From contig MGUI01000017.1 of the NCBI GenBank assembly GCA_001799895.1, positions 1-64,000 of the forward strand: DNA of 64,000 bases, in the 5' to 3' direction. Positions 18,967-27,304 of the stretch are shown one piece after another. Source of the stretch: Elusimicrobia bacterium GWD2_63_28 (lineage in GTDB: Bacteria > Elusimicrobiota > Elusimicrobia > Elusimicrobiales > UBA9959). A program made the translations under genes and the position numbers. The number at the start of each line of letters is the position of its first letter. Position 1 is the first letter of the stretch. A model generated the notes under the pieces. The model saw only the letters and a program-made list of their open reading frames with translations. It was not told the DNA's origin and did no database searches.

Positions 18967-20744
18967 TATTCGGTTATCTTGAGGTGCAGTTCCTTGAGCT
19001 GACGCTCGTCTATCACCGACGGCGCTTCGCTCATCAGGCAGGCGCCGCTGGTGGTCTTGGGGAAGGCGATGACGTCGCGGATGGAGTCGCAGCCGCAGAT
19101 GAGACCGACCAGGCGGTCGTAGCCTATGCCTATGCCGCCGTGCGGCGGGGCGCCGAAATCCATGGCGTTGACTATCATGCCGAAGCGGCGCTGCACAGCC
19201 TCTTTGTCGTAGCCCATCAGGCCGAAGATCTTTTCCTGCATGGCGCGGCTGTGATTGCGCACCGAGCCGGAGCCGAGTTCCACCCCGTTGAGGACGAGGT
19301 CGTACTGGCAGGAGCGCACGTTGCCGGGGTCGGTGTCGAGCTTGTGCACTTCCTCGGGCAGCGGGGCCGTGAAGGGATTGTGGGAGAAGGTCCAGGCGCC
19401 GCTCTCGGCGTCTTTCTCCAGCAGCGGGAAGTGGCGCACCCAGAGGAAGGCCCATTTCTTGGACGGGGCGGGCTTAAGCCGGGCGATCAGTTCGTTGCGC
19501 AGGCCGCCCAGGCAGGGCGCGGCTACGGCGGCTTTGTCGGCGGCTATGAAGACGGCGTCGCCGTCCTTTACTTCCAGACGGTCACGAAGCGCGGCCTGTT
19601 CCGCCTCGCTGAAGAACTTGAGCGTCGGGGAATCCCATTTGCCGTCCTTGAAGCGCAGCCAGACCAGGCCTTTGGCGCCGAGCTTTTTGACCAGCTCGGT
19701 CAGCTTGTCCATGTCGCCGCGGCTGAAGGCGGCCCCCCCCTCGCCCTTGAGGGCGCGGACCACTCCGCCTTCGGCGAGCGCGCCTGAGAAAACCTTGAAG
19801 CCGGAAGCCTTGAAAATATCCGAACAGTCTTTGATCTCCAGGGCATAGCGCAGGTCGGGCTTGTCTGAGCCGTATTTCAGCATGACGTCGGAGAATTCCA
19901 TCTCCGGGAACGGGCCTTCGGCCCGCTCGCCGATGCTGGCGAAGATGTCCTTCATCATGCCCTCTACGACTCTGGCCACGTCCTGTTCGTCCACGAAGGA
20001 CATTTCCAGGTCTACCTGGGTGTGCTCGGGCTGACGGTCGGAGCGCAGCTCTTCGTCCCGGAAGTTGCGGGCCAGCTGGAAGTAACGGTCCATGCCGGAC
20101 ATCATCAGCACCTGCTTGAACTGCTGCGGGGACTGCGGCAGGGCGTAGAACTCGCCGGGGTTTGCGCGCGACGGCACCACGAAATCGCGCGCGCCTTCCG
20201 GCGTGGAGCGGGTGAGCATCGGGGTCTCGACCTCGTTGAAGTCGAGGGCGTAGAGGTAATTGCGTATGACCTGGGAGAGGCGGCTGCGCAGGACGAGGTT
20301 TTTGGCCATGGCGGGCCGGCGCAGGTCGAGGAAGCGGTACCTGAGGCGGGTCTCTTCGGAAACGCCGGCGTGTTCACCGAGGTCGAAGGGCAGCGGCAGA
20401 GAGGGGTTGAGCAGGGTGATCTCCGAGGCTTCCAACTCTATCTCTCCGGTGGGCATGTTCTTGTTGGCGTTGGCGCCGGGGCGCTGTATGACCGTGCCGG
20501 TGACGCGCAGGACGTATTCGCTCTTGGCCTCTTCGGCGGCCTTGAAGACGGGGCTGTCGGGGCGGGCCACTACCTGGGTGACCCCGTAGAGGTCGCGCAG
20601 GTTGATGAAGACGACGCCGCCGTGGTTGCGCTTGCTGTCGTTCCAGCCGCAGAGCGTTACGGTCTGCCCGGCGTGGGAGGCGTTGAGGTCGCCGCAGGTG
20701 TGGGTGCGCAGCGCGGTGGCTTTTGAAGTGTTGTTGTTTGTCAT
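18966..20744 (-). CDS. aspS: aspartyl-tRNA synthetase
   Basis: 592 residues with the bacterial AspRS order. The OB fold is TVTLCGWNDSKRNHGG. The catalytic domain has RYRFLDLRRPAM, motif 2 NFRDEELRSDRQPEHTQVD with a bacterial GAD insertion, and motif 3 GGIGIGYDRLVGL. It heads the aspS-lipA-membrane protein operon. Whether it is discriminating or also charges tRNA-Asn cannot be read here; a separate AsnRS in the window suggests it need not be. Confidence 0.96.
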   Translation of the reverse strand: MTNNNTSKATALRTHTCGDLNASHAGQTVTLCGWNDSKRNHGGVVFINLRDLYGVTQVVARPDSPVFKAAEEAKSEYVLRVTGTVIQRPGANANKNMPTGEIELEASEITLLNPSLPLPFDLGEHAGVSEETRLRYRFLDLRRPAMAKNLVLRSRLSQVIRNYLYALDFNEVETPMLTRSTPEGARDFVVPSRANPGEFYALPQSPQQFKQVLMMSGMDRYFQLARNFRDEELRSDRQPEHTQVDLEMSFVDEQDVARVVEGMMKDIFASIGERAEGPFPEMEFSDVMLKYGSDKPDLRYALEIKDCSDIFKASGFKVFSGALAEGGVVRALKGEGGAAFSRGDMDKLTELVKKLGAKGLVWLRFKDGKWDSPTLKFFSEAEQAALRDRLEVKDGDAVFIAADKAAVAAPCLGGLRNELIARLKPAPSKKWAFLWVRHFPLLEKDAESGAWTFSHNPFTAPLPEEVHKLDTDPGNVRSCQYDLVLNGVELGSGSVRNHSRAMQEKIFGLMGYDKEAVQRRFGMIVNAMDFGAPPHGGIGIGYDRLVGLICGCDSIRDVIAFPKTTSGACLMSEAPSVIDERQLKELHLKITE

Positions 20745-20790
20745 GGTTATGGTTCCTAAAAGTTGCGTCTTTTCCGTCCGGTCAGGTTTG

Positions 20791-20893
20791 CCGAGGGTAT
20801 GGGCCCGTCGGGCACGCTATCGGCCACACCGTGGCCGCGCTCCCGCTCGGCCTCGGCGCTACGCAAGCCTCGGCCTGCGCGAGGGCCCGCCGA
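20791..20893. repeat. dispersed palindromic repeat, copy 1
   Basis: Lies in the 192-bp gap between hisS and aspS. It shares GAGGGTATG, CGGGxACG, the hairpin GGCCAC-ACC-GTGGCC with flanking TC, ACGCAAGC and GCGAGG in the same order and spacing with the element at 63542-63721. It has no coding potential. It resembles a REP/BIME-type intergenic repeat. Confidence 0.6.
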
Positions 20894-20936
20894 ACCCACA
20901 CCCTCGTCAACCCCTTCGCCTCAGAGTCAGAAGGAA

Positions 20937-22187
20937 TCAACCCTTTAAAAGCTGGCTGAGGGTTGAGGGGGTTTCGGGGAGCGGGATTATTTTTTGTTCG
21001 CCGGGCTGCTTGAGCGGCTTGACGGCGCAGGTGCCGGCTTTAAGCTCGTCTTCGCCTATTATCAGGGCGAACGAGGCCCCGCTTTTGTCGGCGGAGCGCA
21101 TCTGGGATTTCAGGCTGAGGTCGAAGCTGGAGAAGTCGGCGCTGACGCCCGCGGCGCGCACGGCGGTCAGGAGTTCATAGGCCTTGGCGCCCGCCTCTTT
21201 TGAAGCGGCTACCACGAAGGCCTTCGGCGAATGGTCCGGCGCGGGCTTGTCCTTCAGGAGCATGGCCAGCCTGTCTACGCCCAGGGCCCAGCCGACGGCC
21301 GGGGCCGCGGGACCGCCCATGGATTTTACCAAGTCGTCGTAACGGCCTCCGCCGCACACGGCGTCCTGGCTGCCCAGCGCCGAGCTGCGGACCTCGAAAA
21401 CGGTGCGGGTGTAGTAATCCAGGCCGCGGACCAGGCCCGGGTTTACTTTATGCTCTACGCCGGAGATCTTGAGCAGCTGCTGGGTCCTGGCGAAATGTTC
21501 TTCGCAGGCGGGGCACAGGGACAGCCGCGGGGCTTTTTCGGCCAGGGCGGGGCCGTCTATCTTGCAGTCGAGCGCCCGCAGCGGGTTGCGCTCTATTCTG
21601 CCTTTGCAGGGCTCGCAGAGGGTGGCGGCGTTGAGGCGCAGGTAGTTCAGCAGCGTCTCGCGGTAGGTTTTGCGGCAGTCCGCGCAGCCCAGCGAATTAA
21701 GCTCTACGGAGCAGCCGGTGAGGCCGACCTTCTCCAGCAGGCGCACCAGCATGGTTATCGTCTCGGCGTCGGCGTAGGGCGAGGCGTTGCCTATGTGCTC
21801 CGCGCCTATCTGGGTGAACTCGCGGAAGCGGCCCGCCTGCGGGCGCTCCGCGCGGAACATGTTGCCGATGTAGAAGAATTTAGCGTTCCTGCCGTTCTGG
21901 CTGAGATTCTGTTCTATGTAGGCCCGGACAACCCCGGGAGTGCCCTCGGGCCGCACAGCCACTTCGCGCCCGCCGCCGTCGGTAAAGGCATACATCTCCT
22001 TCTCGACGATGTCGGTGGTCTCGCCGGTGGACTTTACAAACAGCTCCTTCAGCTCTATGGTAGGTATCCGCACTTCCTGGTAGCCGTAAAGGGCAAAGAC
22101 CTCGCGCGCCGCCGCCTCCAAAGAGGCGAACAGCGCGGAATCCGGCGGGAGCAGGTCCCTGAAGCCCCTCAGGGAGTGCAGGGCCAT
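20937..22187 (-). CDS. hisS: histidyl-tRNA synthetase
   Basis: A class IIa synthetase of 416 residues. Motif 1 is RGFRDLLPPDS, motif 2 is GNMFRAERPQAGRFREFTQ, and the HisRS-specific segments are GLDYYTRTVFEV and GGGRYDDL. The C-terminal anticodon domain follows. A Cys-rich insertion (GCADCRK, CEPCKGR, CPACEEHF) of the zinc-ribbon-like kind is present. The start overlaps the crp-like stop by one base (TGATG). Confidence 0.96.
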   Translation of the reverse strand: MALHSLRGFRDLLPPDSALFASLEAAAREVFALYGYQEVRIPTIELKELFVKSTGETTDIVEKEMYAFTDGGGREVAVRPEGTPGVVRAYIEQNLSQNGRNAKFFYIGNMFRAERPQAGRFREFTQIGAEHIGNASPYADAETITMLVRLLEKVGLTGCSVELNSLGCADCRKTYRETLLNYLRLNAATLCEPCKGRIERNPLRALDCKIDGPALAEKAPRLSLCPACEEHFARTQQLLKISGVEHKVNPGLVRGLDYYTRTVFEVRSSALGSQDAVCGGGRYDDLVKSMGGPAAPAVGWALGVDRLAMLLKDKPAPDHSPKAFVVAASKEAGAKAYELLTAVRAAGVSADFSSFDLSLKSQMRSADKSGASFALIIGEDELKAGTCAVKPLKQPGEQKIIPLPETPSTLSQLLKG

Positions 22188-22855
22188 CAGGCGTTCCCCG
22201 CCATCGACTGCAGCCTCTCCTGGTTCAGGATGATCAGCTCGCCGCGGCGGTAATCTATTATGCCGCTGCGCTTGAGGGTGTTTATGGCCCTGCAGACCGG
22301 CACCCGCGTGGTGCCCAGGTACTGGGCCAGCTCGTTCTGGTCTATGGCCATCTTCAGCGGCTTGGTGTGCTTGTCCTTGGACAGCTCCAGGATGGCTTCC
22401 GCCAGGCGGCCGAGGATATTGTGGAACAGCATCGACTCCACGTCCTTGTTGGCCTTGTGCAGGCGGTCCGCCAGGGTGTAGAGGATCTTGAGCGAGAACT
22501 CCGGGTTCTCGAGTATGAGGCGCTTGAAGTTCTTCTTGGAGATGACGAACAGCTCGCTGTCCTCTACGGACTGCGCGGAGGCCGAGCGCACCTTGCCGCC
22601 CAGCAGCGACATCTCGCCGAAGGAATCGCCTTTCTTCAGGAAGGCGAAGGTCTTCTTCTTGGAGGCGCCCACCGTGGTGAAGATCTTGATCCGCCCGGAT
22701 TTGACGATAAAGAAGTGGTTGCCGAGATCTTCCTTGGCGAACACCATCTGCCCCGGTGCGTATTTCTTCAGGCCGGCGATACCGAGAACCTTGTTCAGTT
22801 CTGAATTGTTGAGCCCGCTAAAAAAAGTCACTTGTTTGAATATGTTCGCTACCAT
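22187..22855 (-). CDS. Crp/Fnr-family transcriptional regulator
   Basis: 222 residues. An N-terminal cyclic-nucleotide-binding-like beta barrel (FFIVKSGRIKIF ... FLKKGDSFGEMSLLGG), a dimerisation helix and a C-terminal winged helix (DQNELAQYLGTTRVPVCRAINTLKRSGII). It lacks the N-terminal Cys cluster of FNR, so it is not an obvious oxygen sensor. Its ATG directly follows the stop of the Cys-rich secreted protein, and its stop overlaps hisS, a three-gene coupled unit. Effector unknown. Confidence 0.92.
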   Translation of the reverse strand: MVANIFKQVTFFSGLNNSELNKVLGIAGLKKYAPGQMVFAKEDLGNHFFIVKSGRIKIFTTVGASKKKTFAFLKKGDSFGEMSLLGGKVRSASAQSVEDSELFVISKKNFKRLILENPEFSLKILYTLADRLHKANKDVESMLFHNILGRLAEAILELSKDKHTKPLKMAIDQNELAQYLGTTRVPVCRAINTLKRSGIIDYRRGELIILNQERLQSMAGNA

Positions 22856-23488
22856 TTATTTTACTTCCTCCATCGGCATGCCGCACTTGGGGCATTTGCC
22901 GGGGGCGGCGGCTTCTACGCATTTCATCGCGCACATATATTTCTTGGCGGCTTTAGCTTCTTTCTTTCCCTCGTGCTTGCCGCGGGCGGCGGGGCCGCCT
23001 GCGTGTTCCATGGCGGAGGCCGCCTGTATCTTCCTGACGACTTCGGGAGTCTTGCCGGTGATGGTTACAACTATGCCGTTCTCAACGTTGCGGAACCTGG
23101 TCTCGGCGCCGGGCACCGTGGTCGGGCAGCCGGGGCACTTTTCGGCTTTGGGCGCGTAATGCACCAGGGCCAGCTCCTGAATCTGGGGAACTATCTTCGG
23201 GTCCTTGGCGGTAGTAGTCACTTCTACGCCCTTCTCAATCTTTTTGGAGACGGTTTCGGCGCCCTCTATCTTCTCGGGGCAGGTCACGCCGCCGCATTTC
23301 TTCCCGCCCTGCTTCGCCTGCTGCTTGTGCATGGGGCAGTCGCCGCAGTCGTGCGCCTTGGCGGGCTTCGCCGGGGCGGCCTTTACGGCCTCGGCTTTCT
23401 TGTCGCCGGCGCAGTCGCCGCATTTGGCGAAAGCGGCGCCCGCTACGGCCGCCAGGGTTATCATGGAAATTAGAATGGTCTTTTTCAT
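22856..23488 (-). CDS. secreted Cys-rich protein with duplicated domain and metal-binding C terminus
   Basis: 210 residues: a signal peptide (KKTILISMITLAAVAGAAFAK), then Cys pairs CGDC and DCGDCPMHK. Two homologous repeats follow, CPEKIEGAETVSKKIEKGVE and CPTTVPGAETRFRNVENGIV, each ending in a (K/T)xPxxVxxIQ helix. The C-terminal YMCAMKCVEAAAPGKCPKCGMPME matches the heavy-metal-binding domain pattern (Y-C-M-x-GKCPKCGM). It probably binds a thiophilic metal in the periplasm. It is divergent from the Fur-type regulator and coupled to a crp-like gene. Confidence 0.8.
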   Translation of the reverse strand: MKKTILISMITLAAVAGAAFAKCGDCAGDKKAEAVKAAPAKPAKAHDCGDCPMHKQQAKQGGKKCGGVTCPEKIEGAETVSKKIEKGVEVTTTAKDPKIVPQIQELALVHYAPKAEKCPGCPTTVPGAETRFRNVENGIVVTITGKTPEVVRKIQAASAMEHAGGPAARGKHEGKKEAKAAKKYMCAMKCVEAAAPGKCPKCGMPMEEVK

Positions 23489-23617
23489 ATTTGGAGTCTC
23501 CTGTTCAACTTGACTTCAAACTACATGTACTAATTGTATAATTTTAATTAAAGCGTTGCGAGCCCCGCCCGCCCCGGCTCCCCGCGAGAGGGAAGTGCCG
23601 GGCGGCAGGTGCAAGGC

Positions 23618-23646
23618 TTGACAGCGCGCCCTTATATTAGGATAAT
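23618..23646 (+). promoter_or_regulatory. promoter of the Fur-regulated metal operon
   Basis: TTGACA (perfect -35), a 17-nt spacer, then GATAAT as -10. The -10 is the first part of the Fur box, so bound Fur would block RNA polymerase. The predicted transcript starts near 23653, only about 10 bases before the regulator ATG. Confidence 0.85.
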
Positions 23647-23659
23647 GATAATCATTATC
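23641..23659. promoter_or_regulatory. Fur box (perfect 19-bp consensus)
   Basis: GATAATGATAATCATTATC is identical to the classical 19-bp enterobacterial Fur consensus, a 9-1-9 palindrome. It lies on the -10 hexamer and directly before a Fur-family gene. This predicts iron-dependent repression and autoregulation, and perhaps control of the divergent Cys-rich gene. Confidence 0.92.
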
Positions 23660-23662
23660 ACC

Positions 23663-24154
23663 ATGACAGACGTTGAAAATAAATGTGATTGTGGCTGCGG
23701 CCCCGGGTGCGGCTGTTCCGCCGGCAAGCGCTGCAGCCGCCGCCGCCGGGCCGTCCTGCAGGTCCTCTCTTCTTCCCCCTGTCACCTGACAGCCGAAGAA
23801 GTATACCGGGCCGCCGGCAAAAAACTGCCCGGCATAGGCATCGCTACTGTCTACCGCTCGCTGAAATGCCTCTGCGGCTGCGGCAAGGCCCGTGAACTGA
23901 AGTACGGGGACCACCCGGCCGTTTACGAGGCCGCCGGGTTAAAATCCCCCCACGGCCACCTGGTCTGCCTCAATTGCGGCGAGCTGAAGGAATTTTTCGA
24001 GCCTGCCATGGAAAAACTGCAGGCCGGCCTGGCCGCGGCCAACGGCTTCTCTACCGCCGGGGGCAGGCTTGAGATCTACGGTACGTGCGCCAAATGCTCA
24101 GGACTTAGAAAGGATAAAAATGAAAAAGATCATCGCGCTGGCTGTTGTTCTTAG
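23663..24154 (+). CDS. fur: Fur-family metalloregulator with Cys-rich N terminus
   Basis: 163 residues. The winged helix (HLTAEEVYRAAGKKLPGIGIATVYRSLKCL) is followed by the metal site HGHLVCLNCGELKEF and a second Cys pair (GTCAKCSG), the usual Fur/Zur/PerR arrangement. The first 24 residues carry six Cys (CDCGCGPGCGC ... C), absent from standard Fur. ATG 23663 is preferred; the upstream ATG at 23645 lies inside the -10/Fur box and would not be transcribed. First gene of a six-gene unit. The perfect Fur box suggests an iron sensor, but Zur or PerR specificity is not excluded. Confidence 0.88.
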   Translation: MTDVENKCDCGCGPGCGCSAGKRCSRRRRAVLQVLSSSPCHLTAEEVYRAAGKKLPGIGIATVYRSLKCLCGCGKARELKYGDHPAVYEAAGLKSPHGHLVCLNCGELKEFFEPAMEKLQAGLAAANGFSTAGGRLEIYGTCAKCSGLRKDKNEKDHRAGCCS

Positions 24155-24569
24155 CCTGTTCCCCTTCGCGGCCTCCGCCGCCCTGAAAAAGTCCGTGCGC
24201 TCCGGCAAACATGTAAAGGCCGCGGCGGTCCTGCAAGACCTGGCTCCCGCGGGCAGGAAGAACCCGCTGCCGGACGGCGGCTGGTTCACCTGGCAGTTCG
24301 CCAAGAAACCCAAGCTCGGCACCGCCATAGTGAAGGTGCAGGTTTTCGACAAGGCCGGCAACCGCGCAAAACCCTACGATATAATCGGCGAGTCCGGCAT
24401 GCCGTCCATGCCTTACCACGATTCGGGCCCGGTAAAGTTCCAGCTCAACAAGAAGGGCGACTACCTGCTGCCGGTGGACCTGGTGATGCCGGGCGAGTGG
24501 CAAGTGGTGATACGAGTCCGCAAAGACAAGAAGGAGATCTATGCAGGTAAAGTACTTTTTACTATTTAG
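24120..24569 (+). CDS. secreted YtkA/FixH-like beta-sandwich protein
   Basis: 149 residues with a signal peptide (KKIIALAVVLSLFPFAASA). The mature part fits the YtkA/FixH-like Ig-type fold: VKVQVFDKAGNRAKPYDIIGESGMPSMPYHDSG, then a final GDYLLPVDLVMPGEWQVVIRV. The Met residues in GMPSMPYH could bind copper or iron, though this is inference. It overlaps fur by 35 bases. SD AAAGGA is at good spacing. Member of the Fur-box operon. Confidence 0.7.
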   Translation: MKKIIALAVVLSLFPFAASAALKKSVRSGKHVKAAAVLQDLAPAGRKNPLPDGGWFTWQFAKKPKLGTAIVKVQVFDKAGNRAKPYDIIGESGMPSMPYHDSGPVKFQLNKKGDYLLPVDLVMPGEWQVVIRVRKDKKEIYAGKVLFTI

Positions 24570-25515
24570 CCTTTTCATTACCTCCCCCGCTTCGGCCGGC
24601 TCTTCCCTGCTTTACCTCGAAGGCCAGGGCGTGGGAGGCTATTCCTCGGCGGAGAAATCCCCCGTCTACCATTCCATGTCGGCCGGCGAGCCCATGCAGA
24701 AATCCTCCGCGGGCTTCGACCTGGTGCGAAAATTCTCTTCGTCCTCAGGCGACACCGGCACGCTGGCCGTGCAGGCCCGCCTGGCCCACGACCCGGACTC
24801 TTACAACAGGGTGGAGCCGCAGGTCTACAACGCCTATTACCGCGGCCGCGCGCCCTTCGGCTATTTCTGGCTAGGGCATAACAGGCCCGCCGCGGGGCTG
24901 GAGAGCTATTTCGACACGCATGGCGCGCTGCTGCAGGCCCTGCCCATGTACGGCTACGGCTACGACCGCGACTGGGGCGCCGGCGCCAGCCGGGATTTCA
25001 GCTGGGGCGACGCCGCGCTTTCGCTTACCTCGGGCTCCGGCATGCGCCTGCGCGCCGCCGGCAACTACCTGGCTTCGGGCCGCGTCTCCCGCGGCGTGCT
25101 GGCGCGCGATAATTACTCGGCCGGGCTTTACGCCTCCTCCGGGAAAGTGCCGGAGATCACCGGCTACCGCGTCCTGGACGGTTCGGAAAAAAGCTATTCC
25201 GCCTTCGGCCTGGACTACGCCCTGCTCTGGGACCGCTGGGAGCTGCGCGCCGACCTGCGCGCAGGCGAGAAGCGCGGCATGCATTATTCCGCGGCGCTGG
25301 CGCGGGCCGGCCTGAACCTGCTCGACGAGAACCGCCTGAAGCTGGAGGCGCAGGCGGTCTATGACGGCATGGCGGGCATGGAGGGCTGGGCCCTGAGCTC
25401 CGGCGCCTCTTTCGCGATTTCCCCCTACCTCACCTGGCGCGCGGTCTTCGAATACGAAGAGGCGATGCGCGACCGGCGCCTGGTGACGCAGCTTTACTAC
25501 TACCTGCCTATATGA
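24541..25515 (+). CDS. predicted outer-membrane beta-barrel protein
   Basis: 324 residues with a signal peptide (QVKYFLLFSLFITSPASAG). The rest is made of alternating amphipathic strands rich in Tyr, Gly, Ser and Arg and ends in an aromatic strand (LVTQLYYYLPI), as in porin-like or DUF-type barrels. No TonB box or plug domain is seen, so it is not a classical siderophore receptor. It overlaps the YtkA-like gene by 29 bases. Probably the outer-membrane part of the metal system. Confidence 0.68.
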   Translation: MQVKYFLLFSLFITSPASAGSSLLYLEGQGVGGYSSAEKSPVYHSMSAGEPMQKSSAGFDLVRKFSSSSGDTGTLAVQARLAHDPDSYNRVEPQVYNAYYRGRAPFGYFWLGHNRPAAGLESYFDTHGALLQALPMYGYGYDRDWGAGASRDFSWGDAALSLTSGSGMRLRAAGNYLASGRVSRGVLARDNYSAGLYASSGKVPEITGYRVLDGSEKSYSAFGLDYALLWDRWELRADLRAGEKRGMHYSAALARAGLNLLDENRLKLEAQAVYDGMAGMEGWALSSGASFAISPYLTWRAVFEYEEAMRDRRLVTQLYYYLPI

Positions 25516-26117
25516 AAAAACTTATCTTCTTCCTGCTGTTAGCCGCGCTGCCCGGCGCCGCCTCCGCCGCCGTAGGCTGCGACCTCAATGACCCGGACCG
25601 CGACGTGGCCCGCCTGTTCCCCGGCTCTACCGGCTACAAGACCCGCTACCTTTCTATCAAAGGTTCGGGCGGCCAACTCCTGCTGGAGCGCGTGGAGAAG
25701 CGCCTCGGCGACAAGTTCAAGGGCTTGTATGAAACCATGGATGTGCCCTACACCCTTTACGATATCTACAAGGGCAAAGAAGTGATAGGCTACATCCACG
25801 GCGTGAACCAGAAGGGAGAATACGGCGGCATACAGGTATTTCTCGCCCTTGAGCGGGGAGGAACGATAAAAGCGTTCTACATACAGAAGCTCACCTCGCG
25901 CGCCGCGAAGGACCTGCGCTCAAAGAAGTTCGGGACGCAGTTCGAGCGCCTGACGCTTAAGGATTTTGAACGCTACTCTCCGGGCAAGCCTGTCTCCGCC
26001 CCTCTTAAACTCGAGGCCCCGGCCAAAGCCGGGAAGGATTTCCAGGCCGTCCTGCGCGCCGTAAAGAAGAACCTGATACTGATGGACGAGTTCGTCTTCT
26101 CGAAGAAGGAAAAATGA
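25512..26117 (+). CDS. periplasmic FMN-bind-like protein
   Basis: 201 residues with a signal peptide (KKLIFFLLLAALPGAASA). The segment GVNQKGEYGGIQVFLALERGGTIKAFYIQK resembles the core of FMN-binding (FMN_bind) domains, but the SGAT flavinylation motif is not visible. A flavin is therefore uncertain. ATGA overlaps occur with both neighbours. Related proteins occur beside FtsX-type ABC genes in iron loci such as the Campylobacter p19 region, which supports a redox or substrate-handling role in the periplasm. Confidence 0.6.
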   Translation: MKKLIFFLLLAALPGAASAAVGCDLNDPDRDVARLFPGSTGYKTRYLSIKGSGGQLLLERVEKRLGDKFKGLYETMDVPYTLYDIYKGKEVIGYIHGVNQKGEYGGIQVFLALERGGTIKAFYIQKLTSRAAKDLRSKKFGTQFERLTLKDFERYSPGKPVSAPLKLEAPAKAGKDFQAVLRAVKKNLILMDEFVFSKKEK

Positions 26118-27304
26118 ACATATACGCCATTGCCTACAAGAACCTGCTCCGGAAAAAAGTGCGCACCGCGCTGACCGCCGGCGGCATAGCGCTGTCGGCC
26201 TGGGTGCTGGCCACGCTGCTCGGCTTCAACAAGGGCTACCAGGAAGGACTCAACCGCGACATAGACAATATGGGCTTCCAGGTGCTGCTCACCGCCAAGG
26301 GCTGCCCCTACGAAGCTGCCACGCTGATGCTCAAGGGCGGCACCGGCCTGCGCTATATGCCGGAGTCGGTAGTCAAGACCGTCTTCCAGAATCCCGAGGT
26401 GGAAAAGGTAACGCCGATGCTGATGCACGGCGTCTTCGACCCCAACAAGGGCGAGAACGGCGCGGTGGCGGCCTACCTCGGCGTGGACGCCGTCAGTTTC
26501 CCCCCCATGAAGCCCTACCTGGAATTCAAGCAGGGCGCCTGGTTCAAGGACAACAAGGCCCTGGAGGCGGTGCTCGGCTACGAGGCGGCGGAACTGGAAA
26601 CCCGCGAGGTCGGCGACAAGCTGCTGATCCCCGGCATCGACAGGGAAGTGACGGTGGTCGGCGTGCTGAAGCGCTCCGGCACGCAGGACGACGGCACCAT
26701 CTTCCTGCCGATCACGGCTGTACAGAAACTTTTCAACCGCGAGGGCCTGCTGACAGGCCTGGGCATCAAGGTTAAGAAAGAAGCGGACATCACGGCCCTG
26801 GAGAACCGCCTCTACGATCTGCCCGACGTGCAGGTGGTCTCGATGGCGCAGGTGAAGACCACCATTATGAACCTGGTCAACAGCGCGCGGGTGATAGTGA
26901 TGGGCATAGCCGGCATAGCGCTCATCATCGCCATGGCCGGCGTGATAAACACCATCCTGATGTCGGTAATGGAGCGCTACGCCGAGATAGGCATCCTCAA
27001 GAGCATGGGCGCCATGCCGCTCGACGTGTTCAAGATGATCTGGGCCGAGACCGCCATCCTGTGCGGCCTCGGCGGGGCGGCGGGCATAGGCCTGGCTTTC
27101 GTCACCGCGCGGCTCAGCGAGGCCGCCGTCAGGTATTTCCTGCCGTACGCGCCCAACGGGGCGCTGGTGGCGCTGGACGGGGATATCAGCGGTTTCGCCT
27201 TCGGGCTGATACTCGCCGGCGGCCTGCTCAGCGGGCTCTACCCGGCCTGGCGCGCGGCGCGGGTGCGGCCGCTGGAAGCCATACGCATAGAGGGAGAACA
27301 ATAA
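26114..27304 (+). CDS. ABC transporter permease, MacB/FtsX type
   Basis: 396 residues in the MacB topology. One N-terminal helix (LTAGGIALSAWVLATLLGF) is followed by a periplasmic domain of about 220 residues. Three C-terminal helices start at VIVMGIAGIALIIAMAGVINTILMSV. The coupling region is MERYAEIGILKSMGA and the end reads YPAWRAARVRPLEAIR. This family drives periplasmic mechanics or export rather than uptake. Its stop overlaps the ATPase start by one base. Confidence 0.93.
   Translation: MNIYAIAYKNLLRKKVRTALTAGGIALSAWVLATLLGFNKGYQEGLNRDIDNMGFQVLLTAKGCPYEAATLMLKGGTGLRYMPESVVKTVFQNPEVEKVTPMLMHGVFDPNKGENGAVAAYLGVDAVSFPPMKPYLEFKQGAWFKDNKALEAVLGYEAAELETREVGDKLLIPGIDREVTVVGVLKRSGTQDDGTIFLPITAVQKLFNREGLLTGLGIKVKKEADITALENRLYDLPDVQVVSMAQVKTTIMNLVNSARVIVMGIAGIALIIAMAGVINTILMSVMERYAEIGILKSMGAMPLDVFKMIWAETAILCGLGGAAGIGLAFVTARLSEAAVRYFLPYAPNGALVALDGDISGFAFGLILAGGLLSGLYPAWRAARVRPLEAIRIEGEQ

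Noticed and set aside
23609..23662. Longer N terminus for the Fur-type regulator
   Set aside because: The added codons read through the -35, -10 and Fur box, which would not be in the transcript.
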